This document shows positions 32,107-39,956 of a DNA stretch of 43,825 nt, piece after piece. The DNA is from Trichocoleus desertorum ATA4-8-CV12 (GTDB lineage: Bacteria; Cyanobacteriota; Cyanobacteriia; FACHB-46), in the NCBI GenBank assembly GCA_019358975.1, contig JAHHIL010000050.1, positions 1 through 43,825 on the forward strand, read 5' to 3'. The notes under the pieces were generated by a model. That model did not search any database. It was not told where the DNA came from and saw only the letters and a program-made list of their open reading frames with translations. The position numbers were made by a program, and so were the translations under genes. The stretch's first letter is position 1. Every line of letters begins with the position of its first letter.

Positions 32107-32140
32107 AACTGTTCATAAAAGGGCCGTTCTATGAACAGTT
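32107..32140. repeat. 11-bp inverted repeat upstream of the FimB-like gene
   Basis: AACTGTTCATA (32107-32117) and TATGAACAGTT (32130-32140) flank 12 bases (AAAGGGCCGTTC). It lies in the recombinase promoter region. It could be the operator, a promoter hairpin or a recombinase core site. No second perfect copy was found in the window. Confidence 0.55.
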
Positions 32141-32177
32141 TACGATGAGAAACTTACTTTCAAGCTGAGGTTGCACT

Positions 32178-32397
32178 GTGACTGAACCTCTCAACCAAAT
32201 CCAACAACTCATTGCTCAACATATGCATGATAGAAGTGGCTGTTCTGCCTGGATTGACAGGAGATCTACCTCTACTATCCTCTCAAGGCCTGCAAGGATT
32301 ACCTCCCTGCTCCATCACACCCGTGCCCAAGCTCAAATCTTCAAATCCCCAGAACCAAAATTCTTCTCTTCCGCAGAGTGACGACGAGTTGGCATAA
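32178..32397 (+). pseudogene. Decayed small gene with frameshift
   Basis: GTG at 32178 gives MTEPLNQIQQLIAQHM. After about 20 codons the natural reading moves to another frame (LPGLTGDLPLLSSQGLQGLP, then PQNQNSSLPQSDDELA) ending with TAA near 32395. A diverged copy of the 3' part lies at about 34397-34440 (H-Q-N, stop, NHLLPQSNDEYG). The combination of frameshift and duplicated tail suggests degradation. From 32398 to 32701 no other gene is seen, only one HIP1 site. Confidence 0.4.
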
Positions 32398-32701
32398 GTT
32401 AGCTTTCTAGCGATCGCTTTAGTGGGGGGCGACTGCCGGAGCGCTGAGCTACTGTATTGGCCTAGTTGCAAAGTAGAAAGGAAAAACCTTAGGTGTTAGT
32501 GAGCATCTGTGAATAAATGGGCCATTGGAAAAAGTGAATTATTCCTTTAAGGAACTTGGAACACGCCTAACCAATGTTACGCGGCCAAAACTGCTCCATG
32601 CTAAACCTTATTTAATTTGACTTGGCTGTATCAAATCACACATCGCACTGATTATAAGTGCCAAAGTGTTCGATGGTAAGCATCTATCTCGGACACCCGT
32701 A

Positions 32702-34258
32702 ATGACTAAGACCTTCGATTTTCGTTCAGTTGCAGTACTAAAATATATTGCCTTAGCTACCGTTGGCATCTTTAGTAGTGTGGGGTTAGTTCTAGCACTA
32801 TCAATTCCTTCACTAGCCACGACTACAAGCGATTTAGATGGCGACGGCAAATCAGATGTCTTGTGGCGTCATGCCGTAAGCGGTTCTGTGGGTGCTTGGC
32901 TGATGAACGGCCTTAGCCGCAGAGAGGCACGTGAAATTGCTGTTGAGCAGGATCAGAACTGGAAAGTTGTTGGGGTTGGTGACTTAGATGGTGACGGCAA
33001 ATCAGATGTTCTATGGCGTCATGCTGTAAGCGGTTCTGTTGATGGTTGGTTGATGAATGGTTTCAGTCGCAAAGCCGCAGGTACAATTCTTGTTGAGCAG
33101 GACCAGAACTGGAAAGTTGTTGGGGTTGGTGACTTAGATGGTGACGGCAAATCAGATGTTCTATGGCGTCATGCCGTAAGCGGTTCTGTGGGTGCTTGGC
33201 TAATGAACGGCCTCAGTCGCAGAGAGGCGCGTGAAATTGCTGTTGAGCAGGATCAGAACTGGAAAGTTGTTGGGGTTGGTGACTTAGATGGTGACGGCAA
33301 ATCAGATGTTCTATGGCGTCATGCTGTAAGTGGTTCTGTTGACGGTTGGTTGATGAATGGTTTCAGCCGCAAGAGCGCAGGTACGATTCTTGTTGAGCCA
33401 GACCAGAACTGGAAAGTTGTTGGGGTTGGTGACTTAGATGGTGACGGCAAATCAGATGTTCTATGGCGTCATGCTGTAAGTGGTTCTGTGGGTGCCTGGC
33501 TAATGAACGGCCTCAGTCGCAGAGAGGCACGTGAAATTGCTGTTGAGCAGGATCAGAACTGGAAAGTTGTTGGGGTTGGTGACTTAGATGGTGACGGCAA
33601 ATCAGATGTTCTATGGCGTCATGCTGTAAGTGGTTCTGTTGACGGTTGGTTGATGAATGGTTTCAGCCGCAAGAGCGCAGGTACGATTCTTGTTGAGCCA
33701 GACCAGAACTGGAAGGTCTTACCCTCGCGCAGCGATACTGGACAGATTGGTCTTCCTTTCGCAAACAACCAAACTTGGTATGTTTGTCAAGGTTATCAAG
33801 GATACATATCACATCAAAGCACGTTTGGATTAGACCTTTCAGTAGCTCAAGATTTCGGAACGAACTCTTGTTATGCTGCGGATGGAAATGTTAACAAGTC
33901 TGCTGGTCAACCGATTTTAGCACCTGCTGCTGGCACAATTTCTTACATCAATTCAGATTTAGTATGCTTGCAAATTGGTCCAGATCGGAGTCTTTTAATT
34001 GGTCATATGGATCGTCGTGTTGCTAACGGAGCTGTAGTAACTCAAAATAGCTTGTTAGGAACTGTATCTCAGGCAGCAGATGCAAATGGAGGGTTTGCTC
34101 ATATTCACGTTGAAGCTCGTAAACATCCCACTTGTGCTATAAGTACTTCGGTTCCATTTACCTCTGCTAATGGGTTCCAGTTTGATGGAGTTGAAAATTT
34201 GCCAGATCTTACAGAGCGCAATGACTACTTTAAGAAGTCATTAACGAAACCTTACTAA
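32702..34258 (+). CDS. Exported repeat protein with M23-like C-terminal domain
   Basis: 518 residues from ATG at 32702; a GTG 36 bp earlier is possible but would lengthen the signal peptide unusually. Signal: YIALATVGIFSSVGLVLAL with cleavage near SLAT. Six 50-residue repeats follow (about 44-343), each starting DLDGDGKSDVLWRHAVSGSV; D-x-D-G-D-G-x-x-D is a calcium-binding loop as in FG-GAP/VCBS propeller repeats. The repeats alternate between two types. The last 170 residues resemble LytM/M23 peptidases: STFGLDLSV, APAAGTISYI, LLIGHMDRRV, then HIHVEA with the H-x-H pair. One zinc ligand position (H-x-x-x-D) is atypical, so activity is uncertain. It is likely an extracellular cell-wall or adhesion protein. 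Confidence 0.8.
   Translation: MTKTFDFRSVAVLKYIALATVGIFSSVGLVLALSIPSLATTTSDLDGDGKSDVLWRHAVSGSVGAWLMNGLSRREAREIAVEQDQNWKVVGVGDLDGDGKSDVLWRHAVSGSVDGWLMNGFSRKAAGTILVEQDQNWKVVGVGDLDGDGKSDVLWRHAVSGSVGAWLMNGLSRREAREIAVEQDQNWKVVGVGDLDGDGKSDVLWRHAVSGSVDGWLMNGFSRKSAGTILVEPDQNWKVVGVGDLDGDGKSDVLWRHAVSGSVGAWLMNGLSRREAREIAVEQDQNWKVVGVGDLDGDGKSDVLWRHAVSGSVDGWLMNGFSRKSAGTILVEPDQNWKVLPSRSDTGQIGLPFANNQTWYVCQGYQGYISHQSTFGLDLSVAQDFGTNSCYAADGNVNKSAGQPILAPAAGTISYINSDLVCLQIGPDRSLLIGHMDRRVANGAVVTQNSLLGTVSQAADANGGFAHIHVEARKHPTCAISTSVPFTSANGFQFDGVENLPDLTERNDYFKKSLTKPY
32831..33730 (+). repeat. Six 150-bp tandem repeats, alternating A/B types
   Basis: Units start at 32831, 32981, 33131, 33281, 33431 and 33581. Odd units encode GAWLMNGLSRREAREIAVEQ; even units encode DGWLMNGFSRKAAGTILVEQ or a close variant. 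Units of the same type are nearly identical in DNA, so a 300-bp double unit was amplified recently, giving three copies. Confidence 0.95.
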
Positions 34259-34288
34259 TTCTACTTAGCTGATAAGGTTTCAAAAAGA

Positions 34289-34353
34289 CGAAAAATAGCA
34301 GACTATTACCCAAAGCCTCAGTGTAATAGTCTGCCAACTAAAGCTATTTTTCG
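34289..34353 (+). terminator. Large two-part hairpin after the repeat-protein gene
   Basis: The outer arms CGAAAAATAG (34289-34298) and CTATTTTTCG (34344-34353) are perfectly complementary. The inner arms GCAGACTATTAC (34298-34309) and GTAATAGTCTGC (34323-34334) form a perfect 12-bp stem. It lies 30 bp after the stop and has a T-run in the 3' arm, which fits a terminator. Confidence 0.7.
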
Positions 34354-34396
34354 CCATTCTTTAGTGAAGGATGTTCCTTGAATAAACATCAAAACT

Positions 34397-34467
34397 AAAA
34401 TCATTTGCTTCCGCAGAGTAATGATGAATATGGATAAGTTAGATTCCTGGCGATCGCTGTCATTGAC
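34397..34467 (+). repeat. Diverged copy of the 32.35-32.43 kb sequence
   Basis: CTTCCGCAGAGTAATGATGA, then ATAAGTTAG and GGCGATCGCT, matches CTTCCGCAGAGTGACGACGA, then ATAAGTTAG and AGCGATCGCT at about 32366-32420. The copies flank the repeat-protein gene in direct orientation. Otherwise 34354-34589 holds no gene; CGTTAT/ATAACG (34555-34570) is a short hairpin just before the next gene. Confidence 0.5.
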
Positions 34468-34589
34468 TCAATCAATTCAGAGATTTTATAAAGTCTTTAT
34501 CTACCTAAAGTAGGAAAATGGTGGGCGATCGCTTGTACTATGAATTATCATAAGCGTTATGTTTATAACGTTGTAAGCGGTTGCTCCCA

Positions 34590-34886
34590 ATGATGGCATC
34601 ATTTTGGGCTTATACAGATATTGCTCTTCCAAGCGACAAAGTAACCCTCAAAAGCTCTCCTGAGAAAACTTTAGTAACGGTTGAGTCGGAGCGCTTTGGC
34701 CTTAAAACACTTGAGATAGAAGGGAAACTTCTTTTATGTGAGGCAACCGCTAAAAGTGCTTATTTAACGGCCTTAGGCTTTCAGGATGATGCTTCCGTCT
34801 CTGTCGTAGTTACTCCAATAATTCAATACAACGACGATGAGGACGGCGAAGATGAAGATGATAGATTTTGGTGGCAGAAGGACTAA
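34590..34886 (+). CDS. Small acidic protein upstream of HEPN pair
   Basis: 98 residues from the first ATG (two in a row at 34590 and 34593; a TTG nine bases earlier is also open). It is beta-rich (KTLVTVESERFGLKTLEIEG) with a very acidic tail NDDEDGEDEDDRFWWQKD. A CGTTAT/ATAACG hairpin lies just upstream and may be regulatory. The gene is 100-120 bp before the TIGR02391-like gene and may share its transcript. Highly acidic small proteins can mimic nucleic acid or bind basic partners; that is speculation here. Confidence 0.5.
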   Translation: MMASFWAYTDIALPSDKVTLKSSPEKTLVTVESERFGLKTLEIEGKLLLCEATAKSAYLTALGFQDDASVSVVVTPIIQYNDDEDGEDEDDRFWWQKD

Positions 34887-35009
34887 AAGCAACTGCCCCT
34901 ATTACATACGGTGGACAGTTAATTTGTGAGTGAAAGTCGTCACAGGTCACAAAAATCTTAATCATGGGAGCAATCTAGAAACTATTTGTACTCATATCAA
35001 CCCTTAAAT

Positions 35010-35744
35010 ATGCAAGCTTTGAATTTAACTGAAACCCAGAAAACCCTTCTGCAATGGTTAGTAGAACAAGTACGTGCTGGAATGCTTAATGAGGAAGAAA
35101 TCTGGTTTGTTTGGTCATTTGATGGGGCAAGTTTAGTAGGCTACCAAGGGAATGTTCCTGAAGTAAAGACGACAACTCTCAATGCTTTGCACAGCAGTGG
35201 TTGTCTCTCATGTGACCGAAGTCGTCCAAATCAGTATAAGTGCGCTTTGACTAATCGAGCCTATGAAGCAGTAGATTCTAATTTTGGTGCCCCCAACTTG
35301 TCTGCTACTCTCCATTTAATTCCTCTAACTGAAGTTCAGCACTTAGATCCTGAATTGTGGGATAGATGTCGCTTTTCATTGAGTTCTGGTGGAGATGATC
35401 CGAAAGCTTGGGACAAGGCTGTTCGCACGGCAACAGTAGTTTTAGAAGAACGCTTGAGAAAACTTGGAAAAACTGAGGCTATCAATCCAGATGCTACTGG
35501 CGAAGGTCTCGTGAATATCATTTTTGCTGGTAAGAATCCAGTGTTGAGCAGCAAGCTAGATGATAAGCAACTTAAGGCATACCGTGATTTGTATGCAGGT
35601 ATGATGGCAGTTTTTCGCAATCTTTATGCCCATCGAGTTATAGATCCGAGTCCAGAAGTGGGTGGAGCGATCATTGTATTCATTGATCTGCTCTTGAAAA
35701 CGCTAGATGACATAGATTGGGATTCAAATGGAGGTGAGACATAA
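35010..35744 (+). CDS. TIGR02391 (Ymh-like) protein with HEPN motif
   Basis: About 244 residues from ATG at 35010; an in-frame TTG at 34986 would add eight. The C-terminal 110 residues match the Ymh/TIGR02391 pattern: GEGLVNIIFAGKNPVLSSKL, then LYAGMMAVFRNLYAHRVID. In the latter, R-N-x-x-x-H (Arg203, His208 from this start) is the HEPN ribonuclease-type motif. The N-terminal half looks like a winged-helix (TTTLNALHSSGCLSCDRS). HEPN proteins commonly cut RNA in abortive-infection or toxin systems. A second HEPN-motif protein follows 42 bp later. I see no matching nucleotidyltransferase antitoxin nearby. Confidence 0.75.
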   Translation: MQALNLTETQKTLLQWLVEQVRAGMLNEEEIWFVWSFDGASLVGYQGNVPEVKTTTLNALHSSGCLSCDRSRPNQYKCALTNRAYEAVDSNFGAPNLSATLHLIPLTEVQHLDPELWDRCRFSLSSGGDDPKAWDKAVRTATVVLEERLRKLGKTEAINPDATGEGLVNIIFAGKNPVLSSKLDDKQLKAYRDLYAGMMAVFRNLYAHRVIDPSPEVGGAIIVFIDLLLKTLDDIDWDSNGGET

Positions 35745-35786
35745 CATTTTAAGAAAAATGTAATCAACTTACGGAAGTAGTTTCTG

Positions 35787-37604
35787 ATGCTGCAAAAGAT
35801 CTATTGGTTGGGCCATAGTCAAAGCGAGCATGTCAGGGCCACTCAAGAGTCTCGAACTCTTTTTTGCAAACATGAGTGTCCACATCTGACCTTCTCCAGT
35901 CCAGCTTTTGCTATAGTTCGTGGAGGTTTAGTATCTAACACTTATGCCTGGACATTGGTCATTAATAACTGTTCGATTATTGTTGGTGCTGGTTCTGTTC
36001 ACACACCAGTAGATGATGTAAGCGAGCAGATTCGCCGCCTCTTGATCCTGCGAATGAATTTGCTTTTCGCTCAGTCACCAGAAGAAATTGAAAGGCACTG
36101 CAATACATCACGTTCTATAGGAAGTAGCCTCGTCCCGAAAAAAATTTTACCCGATGTTTTCAGTGATACAACAAGGTCGCTCTATAAAGAAGTAGAGGTT
36201 CTTGGCTCTTGGTTTCAGAAAGTCTTATCATTACCTCGACAAAAATATCGTGCTCTTTGTCAAGCTCTCGCTGCTTATGAGCGCGCACTTCATGTCCTTT
36301 CCAGTGATCCCGCCCTTTCTTACTCGCTGCTTGTGTTTGTCATTGAGGCAATGGCAAATAGCCAGGCAGAATATCATGCAACTTGGAATGATGTGCGAGG
36401 CGAACCTAGGAGGCGTTTTGATACCCTCTTTGAAGATGAGCGCATTTCTTCCGTTGATAGTAGTTGGACTGAAGATTTACGTAATGTTTTAGTTGATGTG
36501 CTGCATCCAGGAGCCACAAGAAGGTTTGTTAGGTTTGCACTTGATCATATCTCTACAGATTTATATGATGCATCACACAGTACTTCAAGCTATCCATTAA
36601 GGCGTTCTAGGATTGAAGAAGGCATCCAAAATGCTTACGTTCTAAGATCATCTTTCTCTCATGCGCTGATACCACTCACACAGCTTCTTATTAGTGAATC
36701 GCATCGTGCTGAAGAGATTGAGCAGAATAGCCAGTCCTATTTAACATTGCGGGGACTATTTCGCCTGGTGCGTTCCATCATGTTGGAGTTTATTGAGCGC
36801 CAAGAAACTGAGGATTTGCTTTTCCATCCCTGGATCGAAGAATCAGGTAATGGTGTAGTGAGCGGATTTCGTATACCAGCGTATGTCCGCATGAAAGATT
36901 CTGATGGGCAGCTCTACGAAATTGAAGCTCAATATGCTAGAAACTGGTTTGAAGACATTCTTCAAGTTTACCAAGATAACTACATTGAATGTCTTCACAG
37001 CCAAAAAACAGAAAGCCAAGCGAATGCAGATTGCTTCTTGGGTGTAGCGACTTCTGGTTCTTGGGCAGGTAGGTTTCTCTTCCGTTTTGATCCCAACCCA
37101 TCCTACAACTGGAAATTCCTCAGGGAGCAGTCGCTCCATTTGATAGCACAAGCAAAGAAAGCTGAAAAAGCATACCTCCAAGCTATTGCGTTACTTTGTG
37201 CTCATCTCACAATGATGGATGGTGAAGAGGCAATATGGGATGATACAGTAACAGCACGTACTTTTGGTGATCCTTTGCTGGGGCTTGAACGTTTTGTTGT
37301 GGATGTGATTCATGATAGAACGCAACACTGGTCCAGCAAACAAGCTGAAAAGATTTTCGAAAAACACTTAAAGAACAGAAGAGTCTTGCTTCCAGCTCGT
37401 GTGGAAGTAGCATGTATGCTTGAACTGGCCCGACTTTTCAAAAGCGAAGGTTCGGATGAAGGACGGCAAAAGTGGTTGAATGTTGCCTATGGAGATGTAG
37501 CACTTTATCCAAGTCTTCAGAGCTTGATACAACATGCACTAGATTCCGATGATGTTGTGATTGAACCCCGAGACGTTTTGAATATTCCTGATTTTCATCT
37601 TTAG
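35787..37604 (+). CDS. 605-residue protein with possible ApeA-like HEPN motif
   Basis: No signal or membrane segment. The first 110 residues are beta-rich. A helical block (about 145-300) has YSLLVFVIEAMANSQAEYHA and later AYVLRSSFSHAL, with Arg287-x4-His292 in the HEPN R-x4-6-H spacing. The remainder is helical, partly ARM-like (KAYLQAIALLCAHLTMM and ARVEVACMLELARLF). The length and layout recall ApeA-like HEPN proteins of defence loci, but the match is to motif and helix pattern only. It follows the TIGR02391-like gene closely, probably as one operon. Its codon use looks more AT-rich than the left part of the window, and few HIP1 sites are present, hinting at transfer. Confidence 0.6.
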   Translation: MLQKIYWLGHSQSEHVRATQESRTLFCKHECPHLTFSSPAFAIVRGGLVSNTYAWTLVINNCSIIVGAGSVHTPVDDVSEQIRRLLILRMNLLFAQSPEEIERHCNTSRSIGSSLVPKKILPDVFSDTTRSLYKEVEVLGSWFQKVLSLPRQKYRALCQALAAYERALHVLSSDPALSYSLLVFVIEAMANSQAEYHATWNDVRGEPRRRFDTLFEDERISSVDSSWTEDLRNVLVDVLHPGATRRFVRFALDHISTDLYDASHSTSSYPLRRSRIEEGIQNAYVLRSSFSHALIPLTQLLISESHRAEEIEQNSQSYLTLRGLFRLVRSIMLEFIERQETEDLLFHPWIEESGNGVVSGFRIPAYVRMKDSDGQLYEIEAQYARNWFEDILQVYQDNYIECLHSQKTESQANADCFLGVATSGSWAGRFLFRFDPNPSYNWKFLREQSLHLIAQAKKAEKAYLQAIALLCAHLTMMDGEEAIWDDTVTARTFGDPLLGLERFVVDVIHDRTQHWSSKQAEKIFEKHLKNRRVLLPARVEVACMLELARLFKSEGSDEGRQKWLNVAYGDVALYPSLQSLIQHALDSDDVVIEPRDVLNIPDFHL

Positions 37605-37787
37605 AGCAAAGCTGTTAAGACGTACTAGAGGCGATTGCACTAGTGACGCAAACTTTAGATCAGAAAATTGTGGATTTTGAACTGAGTTCTTGGTAGGGCA
37701 GAGCGATCGCTCTGTTGGAGTGGAGAGAGGCAGAGGGGCGATCGCTGAGCTAGATTAGTAGCACCATAGATAAATCAAAGAGGAAGC

Positions 37788-38255
37788 ATGGGAGAGGCTA
37801 AACGCCGCAAGGCTCAAGATCCTAATTTTGGCAAGGAAACGAGTCTGATCAAGGGGATTGCCAAGGTGCTATCAACCCATTTCCTCATCAACACATTGGA
37901 GATAGCATGCACTAGTTTTGTGCAACTGAAGCTCAAAGACATTGTTTATGTAAACCTACGAGCTGATGCGGATGCCCGTAACGAGCTGAGGCAGCAAGGT
38001 GTTAATCCTGACACCATGAATCACCCAATTTTAATTAGGGCTTACCAGAGAACTGATACGGACCTTCCAGAGATTCCAGATCTTCGTCACTTAGCTCAGG
38101 AAGCTGATTTCGAAAAAGAACGAATTTTGGCAATGTGGTTCCCTGACGATGTTGCACTCCCCAATCCACTACAGCCAGACAAGCCGCTAAACACTTGGTT
38201 AATGACTATTCCATTGTCAGTTGTTGAGGAAGAACTAAAGAAAATAAAAGGTTGA
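37788..38255 (+). CDS. MGEAKRRK-type cyanobacterial protein, 155 residues
   Basis: It starts with MGEAKRRKAQDPNFGKE, a signature found at the start of several uncharacterised cyanobacterial proteins. The middle has IVYVNLRADADARNELRQQG and the end VVEEELKKIKG is helical. ATG after GAGGAAGC. Soluble, role unknown. A related N-terminus (MGKAKRRR) occurs in the minus-strand gene at 39957-40370. Confidence 0.65.
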   Translation: MGEAKRRKAQDPNFGKETSLIKGIAKVLSTHFLINTLEIACTSFVQLKLKDIVYVNLRADADARNELRQQGVNPDTMNHPILIRAYQRTDTDLPEIPDLRHLAQEADFEKERILAMWFPDDVALPNPLQPDKPLNTWLMTIPLSVVEEELKKIKG

Positions 38256-38308
38256 TTGAAACAGATGCTGGGATTAAGCAAGCTGAATTTATCCTCTCGA
38301 TCGCATTA

Positions 38309-38743
38309 CTATCCCAGCATCTGTTTCAATCGCGCCACAGGGAAAGCCGCAGCCAGTGAACCCCAAGGCTCCCACTCATCCTCATTGGTCAGAACGTATT
38401 GCTCTCCTCCCATCATTTGACTGGCAGTAACTAACCGGAGTTTGTAGGCTAGGTCAAACCACCCTTTGAACCCTGGCTCTGCTGCCTTGGCTGATTTGGG
38501 GTGCTTACTGGCTCCTGTTTTCCAGCACTGGCTGATCGCATCTCGAAGTAAGCCGATCGGATTCCTCACCTTATGAGTCGAGCAATACTCAACAGCCGCA
38601 GTTAACGCATCTGCAACCACATCAAGAGGGGTCGCTAACACCTCAGCTTTCAGATGGCGAGTTAGCGGGAATCCTGCTCGTTCAATTTTTTCAAAAACTT
38701 CTGCTTGAGCAGCGGAATAGCCGTCCTCTGCAACCTGTGTCAC
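38309..38743 (-). CDS. Hypothetical 144-residue protein
   Basis: GTG start at 38743. The N-terminal part, YSAAQAEVFEKIERAGFPLT then LDVVADALTAAVEYCSTHKV, is helical with a winged-helix-like feel; the C-terminal part is EPGFKGWFDLAYKLRLVTAS then EWEPWGSLAAAFP. The frame stays open upstream of the chosen start, overlapping the fragment at 38761-38925 in a different frame, so the start is uncertain. Similar helical domains occur in replication-associated plasmid proteins, but I cannot name the family. Confidence 0.5.
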   Translation of the reverse strand: MTQVAEDGYSAAQAEVFEKIERAGFPLTRHLKAEVLATPLDVVADALTAAVEYCSTHKVRNPIGLLRDAISQCWKTGASKHPKSAKAAEPGFKGWFDLAYKLRLVTASQMMGGEQYVLTNEDEWEPWGSLAAAFPVARLKQMLG

Positions 38744-38760
38744 TTTTGACCCAGATGCGT

Positions 38761-38925
38761 TTAGAACGGGTTGAGACTCAAACGGGTAGAGCCTTGCCAG
38801 TCTGAGCTGATATTTTCCAGCATCACAGTCTTTTGCCGTGTTCCACCTTTGTTCATCAGTTCGCCAATATCGTCAAAGAACTTGCTGACGTGTTTATTTA
38901 ATAACAGTAATATGAAAATGCGATC
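38761..38925 (-). pseudogene. 3' fragment of an unidentified gene
   Basis: A minus-strand frame ending TAA (38761-38763) reads NKHVSKFFDDIGELMNKGGT, then VMLENISSDWQGSTRLSLNP. It looks coding but has no start and loses sense near 38930, where GCGATCGC sequence begins. It sits 18 bp before the gene at 38309-38743 and was probably its operon partner. Confidence 0.4.
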
Positions 38926-39067
38926 GCACCAGTGGCAAGTCGCGCCCTAAGTGAAGGAGATTTGATGCTTTTTCGCTTAGCTCTGGGGACAGCATAAGGC
39001 CATCAACAAAGCGTTGGAGTATGGCGTCTGAGCCGTTCGACTCGGCAAGACTGGCACCGATTATCTA

Positions 39068-39149
39068 CTGCATGCAGCTCAGGAATTCTCCCCAGCAGGG
39101 CTAGATACCGTGGATGGCAGAGGACGTGAGTTCGATCCTCACCATGCAG
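39068..39149 (+). tRNA. Degenerate tRNA-like sequence (possible pseudo-tRNA, class II size)
   Basis: A 7-bp acceptor-like stem CTGCATG (39068-39074) pairs with CATGCAG (39143-39149). A perfect T-arm is directly adjacent: GTGAG, loop TTCGATC, CTCAC (39126-39142). An anticodon-like arm CAGGG-CTAGATA-CCGTG (39089-39105) has one G-G mismatch; it would place AGA as anticodon. The total of 82 nt suits a class II tRNA (Ser/Leu). The D-arm is poor and no variable-arm stem is seen, so it is probably non-functional. The surrounding 38936-39253 has no gene; an imperfect hairpin with TTCGACT loop lies near 39019-39045. Confidence 0.35.
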
Positions 39150-39253
39150 TAAGCGGCAACGGTGAGAGCGATCGCACCAACAAAAAATAGTTGGTCATGG
39201 GATTCTAGAGTATTTGTCAACAAAGTCCACTTAAATCTGTCACGGTCAATCCT

Positions 39254-39448
39254 ATGAACGTTTATGAATTTCAATCAGATGAAATAACTGCCTTGGTTAC
39301 AAATATCCGTCAAGGTCGTTATGGTTTTTCGCTGGCGTCGGTACATCGCAATTTGAAAGCATCTAACATTCCTCACGATGTAGCTAGGGCGGCGATCGCT
39401 CAATCGGGCATTTTCAGCTTCATGCTGCACCAGCTACAAAATAACTGA
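39254..39448 (+). CDS. Small hypothetical protein, 64 residues
   Basis: ATG after a weak site; reads MNVYEFQSDEITALVTNIRQ, ending FSFMLHQLQNN. It looks like a compact helical protein and contains a HIP1 site in frame (AAIAQ). It is the first of three small plus-strand genes spaced within 500 bp. No family recognised. Confidence 0.45.
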   Translation: MNVYEFQSDEITALVTNIRQGRYGFSLASVHRNLKASNIPHDVARAAIAQSGIFSFMLHQLQNN

Positions 39449-39499
39449 GCAGCTCCCTCAAGGGTTTAACTCGCGATCGCTCCTTCAGTCAGAACTTTA

Positions 39500-39730
39500 A
39501 TGAGCAAGCGCATTAGAATCACTGATCCTGAGAATCCTGCTCTCTATATGGATCTTTCCGTGCAGGGGGAGTTGACGCCTGAAGAGACGGCAGCGTTCGT
39601 TGCTCTCATGCGAGCAGCTTCTGAGACATTTGGCGATCAGCAACCAATCTCAAGTTCAATTCTCAGTTCTATTCAAGAGCGAGTGAGGCAACAAAATGGC
39701 AACCAAAAAAGAACCGCAAGCTCCAACTAA
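39500..39730 (+). CDS. Small hypothetical protein, 76 residues
   Basis: Begins MSKRIRITDPENPALYMDLS, then a helix LTPEETAAFVALMRAASETF. The C-terminus is polar. It overlaps the following gene by 35 bases in another frame, which suggests coupled translation. No recognised family; soluble. Confidence 0.5.
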   Translation: MSKRIRITDPENPALYMDLSVQGELTPEETAAFVALMRAASETFGDQQPISSSILSSIQERVRQQNGNQKRTASSN

Positions 39731-39911
39731 AATCACCGCTGGTGAAGTGAAGCAGGGCGATCGCGTGAAGGTTGAGGGAGATGAGCAATGGATGCAGGTA
39801 GTTTCTGAACCCGTTAGCCAAGAAGAGGCAAGGTCCTGGCAGTTTATGTACGGCGAGTCAGGCCCTCATATTTGGAGCGGTCTGAATAGTGTAGATCTAG
39901 TCAAACAATGA
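39696..39911 (+). CDS. Small hypothetical protein, 71 residues
   Basis: MATKKEPQAPTKITAGEVKQ leads into a small beta-barrel-like segment GDRVKVEGDEQWMQVVSE and ends WSGLNSVDLVKQ. The GDRV-x-V-x-G pattern recalls short SH3-like folds. It starts inside the previous gene behind GAGTGAGGC. The function is unknown. Confidence 0.5.
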   Translation: MATKKEPQAPTKITAGEVKQGDRVKVEGDEQWMQVVSEPVSQEEARSWQFMYGESGPHIWSGLNSVDLVKQ

Positions 39912-39956
39912 TTTAGTGCTGCTATAAGGCGGTCTCTTAGAAAGAAGCTGTCAAGA

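Noticed and set aside
32831-33730. Assembly artefact explaining the 150-bp repeats.
   Set aside because: The alternating types and small differences between same-type units argue for real repeats, although the copy number should be confirmed with long reads.
39019-39045. A second tRNA with a TTCGACT T-loop.
   Set aside because: The stem is only four pairs and no acceptor partner for the downstream AGACTGG is present; it is better seen as an imperfect hairpin.
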